DNA from: Bryum argenteum
Taxonomy: Eukaryota > Streptophyta > Bryopsida > Bryales > Bryaceae
DNA: 64,000 bases
Assembly (NCBI GenBank): GCA_037043015.1
Contig: CM073323.1
Coordinates: 26,006,758-26,070,757 of the forward strand
Reading direction: 5' to 3'
Below are positions 57,351 through 64,000 of the stretch, piece after piece (positions within the stretch are counted from its first letter, which is position 1; each line of letters starts with the position of its first letter). Below the pieces are notes generated by a model that was given only the letters and a program-made list of their open reading frames with translations, did not search any database and was not told the DNA's origin. A program made the translations under genes and the position numbers.

Positions 57351-60300
57351 ATGGCCAAGATGGCGGATGGCATGCCGCTTCTTTCCGCCTCCACGCAGCG
57401 GACTCTCGCGGACAAATTGTACGAGAAGCGCAAGAATGCTGCCCGTGAGGTACCAATTTGCCGCTTTCGTTGATCGCTGTTGCGGAAAATTTGTCGACGG
57501 ATCGGCTTGTTACCGTCGAATTTCCGCTTGTAGTGACCTGTTCCTTGCCTTAGGTTGCGTAACTGAAGATGCTTCGTATTCACGTAACGCTTGTGAAGAT
57601 CCAATAAAGCATTTTAGACACTATTCATCTTGATGAGATCTACTACTTGGTCAAATGGCTGCAAACTATGTTCCGGCCGAGCAATATGATATCTTAATTT
57701 CAAAATTTTGACTCTACTTTCAGTACTGCTATTGTAGCTTAGGTCAAAAAAACTTACTGCCAATGATAGGGCTTGTAGCCGATCATTCCTTTACTGTGCA
57801 CCTGGTGAGTAGTTGTTTCGACATGGTTTTTCTTACGTATTTTTTTGCATGGTTCAATTTTGATCTTTTTAATGATTTTTTAGGTGGAGGCGATTATCAG
57901 AGGTCTCGTTGTTCAACAGGACCATGCGAGGATTTCCAATCTTATTAATATCCTCGTTCACGACTTCGCTCTTTCTCCACAATCTAACCACCGTAAGGTA
58001 ACTGGTTTCTTCTTTTCTTCATCAATTTGTTTTGTTGGGGGTGGAGAGTTCATTGCTTACTCCCTTTCGTACAGGGGGGCTTGATCGGACTTGCAGCTGC
58101 AACTATGGGCCTGGGAGCTGAGGCCGCTCAACACCTGGAGGTAACCTACTCCACAGTCACCTGATTGGCATCTCTTGATATTCTTTTAACAGGCAGAATA
58201 TATCTGCTGGAGATTGAATCTTCCTGTTTTGCTATGGGTTTCAGAAAATTATTCCGCCAGTTTTGAACTCCTTCACCGACCAGGACAGTCGCGTCCGGTA
58301 CTATTCTTGTGAAGCGCTGTACAACATAGCCAAGGTGGGTCCGACTTCCTTTAAGCATTTTCATGTATAGTATTCACAACATGGTTATTTGTACTCAGGT
58401 TACAAAGTTTTGGCAGTAATATGTTCTGTCTTCAGCTATTTTGTGAGAACTCGGGGTACAAATGTTGGTGTTACTATTGCAAGGCTTCATATTGTGGTTC
58501 TTAGTCTATGGTTATGCATGCATGCAGGTTACCCGAGGGGAGCTCGTATTATACTTCAATGATATCTTTGATGCACTTTGCAAGCTCTCAGCAGATTCAG
58601 ATCCTAGCGTGCAGCAAGCAGCTCATCTTCTTGACCGTCTAGTTAAGGTCAGCTTTTGAATCTTCGAGTGGTATTGCTTTCAATATGCGCGCATCGATGA
58701 ATTTGAACAAGTAGCCACCGCATTAAGCAGATGCCTTCAGATAGTTAGAATGAGATTTATATGTGTCTGAACAAGCTGTGGCAATGGAGCAGGACATCGT
58801 GACAGAAAGTGATCAATTCAGGTCAGATTTTACATGGCATCCTTCTAATTTTTTTTCTTCTTGGAGTTTATTTCGGTCTCGGGTTGTGCAGTGAGAAGAT
58901 CCTGAAACGTATGTATATTATCTATGTTGTTGAGATGAAGAATCTGAATGCTCTAATTGTTTCTTGTTTACAGCATTGAGGAGTTCATTCCTCTGTTGCG
59001 GGAGCGCATGAATGTGTTGAATCCTTTTGTCCGCCAATTTCTGGTGGGATGGATCACTGTCTTGGACAGTGTTCCTGATATTGACATGCTTGGATTTCTA
59101 CCAGATTTTCTCGATGGTACGCATATAATCAGACATCAATTTACTTTCCTTCAAATTGCGTGTGCAGTAGATGGACTACCATGTGCAGTAGTCTTTAAAC
59201 GCTTCTAATTTACGACTTGTGAAACTTTTTGGTGGTGGCCAACTGCGGCTACGTTGGTAGTATGTACTTCATCCATGCAGTTTCGTTTTGATTTAACCAA
59301 CGTGTCCTCTTGTTTGCGTTGCAGGATTGTTCAATATGCTCAGTGACAGTAGTCATGAGATACGGCAACAAGCTGATTCTGCTCTTGCTGAGTTTCTTCA
59401 AGAGATCAAGAATGCCCCGGTATAACTCGAGTTTTTTACGTCAATGTTCATGCGTTAGTTGCTGTCGGATAATCATGTTTTAGGCTTCACCTTACTGGGA
59501 TTATATGTATTGCTCAATAACACGACTTCTAAATTAAGTCGATGGGGACTGAAATTCTGATCAGATGTGTCTTTGCATGCAACAGTCTGTAGATTATGGG
59601 AAAATGGCAGAAATTCTTGTGCAAAGGGCAGCGTTTCCCGACGAATTCACAAGGCTGACATCGTTCACTTGGGTAATTTTTCGCTGTATATTCATATTTT
59701 CAGCTGTCACGGACTTTCACGAGTTATAGGCTCCTTCGTGATATGGTATAGCTCAATTTCAGTCTTGTAGTTGCTCATCACGTCCTTCATGTTTGCAGCT
59801 GAATGAATTTGTGAAACTTTCTGGTGAGCAACTGGTGCCTTACTATGCTGACATATTAGGAGCCATCTTACCTGCCATTTCAGACAAGGAGGAGAAAATC
59901 CGAGTGGTTTGTCTCCTTTCCTTAAGCTTTGTCCTGGTTCTATCTTGTTAGATTGAACTTGTTGCAGAGCTCAGTAATGTGTGTTATCATTTGAGTTACC
60001 TCGAAAAGCTGAATGATGCCGTATACCTTGCAGTTGAATACGGTGTGTATTAGACGTTTTTAAAAGATTAACGGGACCTTTCATCTGTGTTATCTTAATT
60101 CTTGCCAGATTTTCACACTAGGGCTTACATGTTTTACTCTGTGTGCAGGTTGCGAGGGAGACTAACGAGGAGCTCCGAAACATCAAGGCTGAACCAGCTG
60201 ACGGGTTTGACATTGGCCCAGTCCTGGTTATTGCAAGAAGGTGAATCTTGTACTTCATTATTGGGTGCAGTGAGCTCATAAATAACCAAGTTAGCAACTG

Positions 60301-63300
60301 TGGGCTTCACTCACTTAAAAGGCCAGAGTTTCAGCACAGGCTCTTTTGTTATCAAATGTGCCAGTCTAGCAAACTTCTCATTACCTTCAGTTAAAGTAAT
60401 CACGGGACGCCTCGCAAATGTCGTTCTGTAACCAAATGAATAATGGCGTTCAGCAAAAGATGTCAGGAAATTATTTGGAGGCAGGACTAATTAAAGAAAT
60501 TTTGGATAGCGGGGAGGGGGAGGGGGGTATGGTTTAAAAAACTGAAAAGAGCTACCACGTTTTCGCGCTGCAGGGAACTGGGAAGTGATTGGGAGGCTAC
60601 GCGGTTGGAAGCTTTGCGATGGATCGCGCTTCTTTTGGACAGGCATCGAACTGAGGTTTTACTTCCACTAAGCTTTGCTTGTTAGTACTTGGTGCAAACT
60701 CCTGCCTTTTGAAGATTGCTTGCTTGGAAATCTCAGTGCAGCAAGGCATGTAGGTGACAAATTCTATGGTTCTGGGATGCAGGTGCTTTCGTTCTTGGAT
60801 GACATATTTCCTGCACTGCTCTCGTCTCTTTCAGATACTTCCGATGAAGTGGGTCCTCCAAACCTCAGCACCTCTTTTTTCGACAACAAGAAGTTAAAAA
60901 GGATGATAGTGTTATTTGCACGTACTTGATAGCCAACCATTTTGAAGTAGCCAGTTTGATCGAGGTAGCTGTTACTTGTGTAAATCGTAATTGGTATTGA
61001 ATCACTTAATTCATACGTGAGCTCTTGTTCGGCAGCGGTTGACTTACAGTGATTCCTTTTGGCTTCTATTTATGTGTGCAGGTAGTCAGTCTCGTCTTGG
61101 AGGTTCAAGCATGTATTGCCGGAGACGCTCAACATTTTCACCGGCTCATGGTCTTCCTCGTTCACAAGTTCAAGATCGAGCAAACGCTTCTCGAGAAGTA
61201 AATACTGTTTGGACCTAATACTTCGGTCCTGTACATAGACGCCATACTGTTTTGACTACTCTTATGTAGCTGAACACGTAATTTCCATCAATGTAGCTGA
61301 ACACGTAATGTATCTTGCGCATTGTTGCATTCTGATGCTCGTCTACTTCGAGACGCGACTGACAGTACGCAGAAATGAGTTGCATTGCATCGATTGACGT
61401 TGCTTTATTTCATGGACTGTGTGAATATAGGAGGGGGACACTAGCACTGCGGCGCTTGTGTACACTTTTGGATGCAGAGCGAGTGTACAGAGAACTAGCA
61501 ACCATATTTGAACAGGAGACTGACCTGGAGTTCGCTACTACTATGGTGCAGGTTGGGTTCATCACTTCACGACTTTATATTAAACCAAAGCTACCGGAGT
61601 ACGGGATACCCTTCGTACTTCAAAACTTTTATACGTACTTATACATCGAATATTGCGTACTTAATTATAAAACCGTGCTTACAAACACATATATTCAGAA
61701 TATCTAGAATAGAAAAGATCAATGTACGTTCATGAAGGATTTCTCACAGAAGTACGGAAAATTCTTTGGACTCTTGTAACGAGGATTCAATGAATCAGAA
61801 CATTAATCCGATCAGATACCTTCGTTGATATCAAGTGCCTCTTTGAATAGGCAGTCATGTTCCATCGTATTCTCAGCTGGCTTGATTGGCATGTTTGTGC
61901 AGGCCTTAAATCTGATACTGCTGACTGCACCAGAGCTGGCGGAGATGAGGTCGCTTTTGAAGCAGTCTTTGCTGAATCCAGCCGGTAGAGATCTTTTCGT
62001 CTCTCTGTCTGCTTCATGGTGCCATTCACCCATCGCCACTGTGAGCCTTTGTTTACTAGCACAGGTAATTCTTTATGCCTTCGTTATCTGCTGCACTTGT
62101 GGTAATTGATATGGTTCAATTCATGGAGATTCTGGGTACATGATGGTATCTGTTTCTTTCAAAAGTATAAAACTTCACAATAGTATAGTTATATCGAAGG
62201 TGGAGTCTCTTGTATACAGGCGTATCATCACGCGAGTTCCGTCATCCAAGCACTAGGCGAGTCCGACATCAACGTCAACTTGCTGGTGCAAGTCGATAAG
62301 CTTGTTCGACTCTTGGAAACTCCCACTTTTGCCTACTTAAGATTACAGGTGATGCGAGTGACATCCTTATCACTTTTTCTTGCTACTCTTTAGTTCTTTT
62401 GTCATAGCTAGAATGCCGCAATACAGTATCGCTCACTCGAAGTATACAACTGATCTCGAATGTATGAATTTTCAATCTGTTCATAACATTCTGTAATTTG
62501 TGGAGGTTGGTTTGCATCTCGCTGAAAAGAATGGGTGTTTGTTGTTACAGTTATTGGAGCCAGGTCGGTATCCAAGTTTGCTGAAGACGTTGTATGGTCT
62601 TCTCATGCTTCTTCCACAGGTAAGCCATAGTGTTTTCTAGCTTTTCTCTCAAGTCCACATTGGTTCAATTGTAACTCACTTGATGGATTTCTTCTGCTTG
62701 CAGCAAAGTGCTGCATTTAAGATTCTGCGTACAAGATTGAAGACAGTGCCGTCCCAGACGTTTATGCACATGCAAACCTCGCTTCCTCCCAGTGAGTTTC
62801 CGGGGCTTTCTGCGATAAGGAGAACGGCTTCTGCAGGGGGATCGTATTCGCAAATCCTTTCTCACATTCCTACTTTACAATCCTCGTCCGCTAACGAGGA
62901 TGGGGAGAGAAGCTCCGACAGCATCAACGGTCCGTTGAGCATCAACTTTGCAGCGCAGTTGAAACAGTTCGAGTACATGCAACATCAGCATCATTTGTAC
63001 CAAAGTCAAAACAAACCTCCACGGCGTACTCTTACACCTCCTCCACCACAGGTATGCTTGATACCTTGGAATTTTATAAAAGTACATGTCAAGTCTAGAA
63101 ACGAAGGTTGTCTTTTAAGGTGGAGTTCTCGAAAATGGAGCTATACCAATAATGGCTGATTAGACCTACTTACCCAAGGACACAGAGGTACATAATCGAG
63201 AAGCTTTGCAATCCAATGTACTCACAGTGAACATTATAGGGCACCATTATAGAAACACCTGTAAGTGTAGCTCCAAAGTCCATAGCATATTGTAGAAGAC

Positions 63301-63584
63301 TCTAGAAGTGATGATTCCACTCGGTCCATCCCTCCACTTTCTTCATGCACAATATTTAACTTCATCACAGAGTTGCCATGTTGAAAGTTAAGCAAAGTAT
63401 TGAGCAGCAGGTTACCTTATGTGGAGTTTATCATTCATTTGATCGTTATCATATTTTAAAGTTTCTTTTGCAGAATGGACACCACCCTCCAAGGACTTCA
63501 GACGATGTGGCAGATTCAATAAGGAGAATGAGGGCGCCATCGCAGGTGCGGATGCCGCAACAACGATCATCATATCGAAGCTAG
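57351..63584 (+). CDS. VAC14: VAC14 homologue (PI(3,5)P2 complex scaffold), 20 exons
   Basis: HEAT/ARM-repeat scaffold that holds the FAB1/PIKfyve kinase and the SAC phosphatase on endosomal and vacuolar membranes. Exons: 57351-57449, 57884-57997, 58075-58140, 58245-58334, 58528-58647, 58793-58821, 58974-59116, 59325-59419, 59586-59672, 59799-59906, 60149-60240, 60574-60655, 60783-60848, 61082-61197, 61431-61551, 61903-62064, 62220-62348, 62551-62619, 62704-63051, 63474-63584. They total 748 residues, the family's usual plant length, with every junction in phase. Diagnostic segments: RISNLINILVHDFALSPQSN, RKGGLIGLAAATMGLG, DQDSRVRYYSCEALYNIAKV, RELNEFVKL-type repeats, RGTLALRRLCTLLDAERVYR, and VDKLVRLLETPTFAYLRLQL in the C-terminal FIG4-binding domain. 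The tail is Gln/Pro/Ser-rich. A GC-free 29-nt exon (58793-58821) encodes DIVTESDQF. Introns are short except the last, which carries a family A repeat. Confidence 0.95.
63170..63420 (-). repeat. dispersed repeat family A, copy 6 (last VAC14 intron)
   Basis: Complement of the core: GTACTCACAGTGAACATTAT, AGGGCACCATTATAGAAACA, TTGTAGAAGACTCTAGAAGT, GATGATTCCACTCGGTCCAT, TTCTTCATGCACAATATT and a GTTACCTTATG end. Confidence 0.75.
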
Positions 63585-64000
63585 CGTAGCAGGAAGTTCA
63601 TATATTTTGATTCTCAATGTGCTATAGATAACTTGGGTCATAAACCAACCGTGATTCTTTTTCTGCACGATTTGTTTGTATAGTAGTTAGTACTGGTTAG
63701 TTTCCTCCTTCTGTTCTCCATATTGGGTGGTCCGTGTACAAGTGGGAATACGATTTGTTTATGTAAGGTCACCACAGCCCCACTCGAGGCTATCACAGCA
63801 AGGTCTACTTACGGTGGTGGGGGTGTGGGATGTTGGAGGGGTTACCTTATAGTTCCCCCAGGCTCTATAGGTGTTGTATAGTTCACAGAGGGTTTTGGAA
63901 AAAGAAAAAACGTTTTGAGGTATTGCTCTCAAACTTCCGATGTCTTAATCCTGTCGGAAATGGAGTACTGATGTTTTATTCAAAGAGTTGTATATATGTG
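63585..64000 (+). other. 3' flank of VAC14
   Basis: Presumed 3' UTR followed by intergenic DNA. A purine/GTGG-rich patch (GGTGGTGGGGGTGTGGG) lies near 63812. No further gene is seen before the window ends. Confidence 0.4.

Overview
The window looks like nuclear DNA of a green plant. Its genes are split by many GT-AG introns, and five encode proteins very close to Arabidopsis families: a NIPA magnesium transporter, a pyridoxamine-phosphate-oxidase-like protein, 20S proteasome subunit beta-3, a PUX1-like UBX protein and VAC14. A plastid-targeted bacterial-type peptidoglycan hydrolase (10105-12866), a gene type I do not know from flowering plants, points to a non-seed plant such as a bryophyte or lycophyte. 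This placement is inference; the sequence does not give a species.

Layout: 862-3292 (+) NIPA magnesium transporter; 4826-6691 repeats and a terminal-inverted-repeat transposon; 7228-8857 (+) FMN-binding PNPOx-like protein; 9381-9572 (-) U2 snRNA; 10105-12866 (-) GH103 lytic transglycosylase with a transit-peptide-like N terminus; 15861-17047 (-) small two-exon protein; 17100-24900 intergenic DNA with a long foldback and a ~178-bp tandem array; 24918-26677 (-) proteasome PBC1, head to head with 26986-29312 (+) PUX1-like; 31706-32347 (+) PADRE/DUF4228 protein; 32350-38000 repeats including a MITE and a tRNA-like sequence; 38049-41842 (-) PP2C phosphatase; 42300-56500 a strikingly AT-rich stretch holding a P4-ATPase (44054-54781, +) with an unusually long C-terminal tail; 56843-57327 (+) small putative mitochondrial protein; 57351-63584 (+) VAC14.

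The genes are mostly unrelated housekeeping functions. Two links stand out. The proteasome subunit and a CDC48 regulator share a ~310-bp divergent promoter, and both belong to ubiquitin-dependent protein turnover. The lytic transglycosylase implies a peptidoglycan-like substrate in the plastid. Intergenic and intronic DNA carries at least three dispersed repeat families and several minisatellites. Exon coordinates were read by eye and may be off by a base in places.
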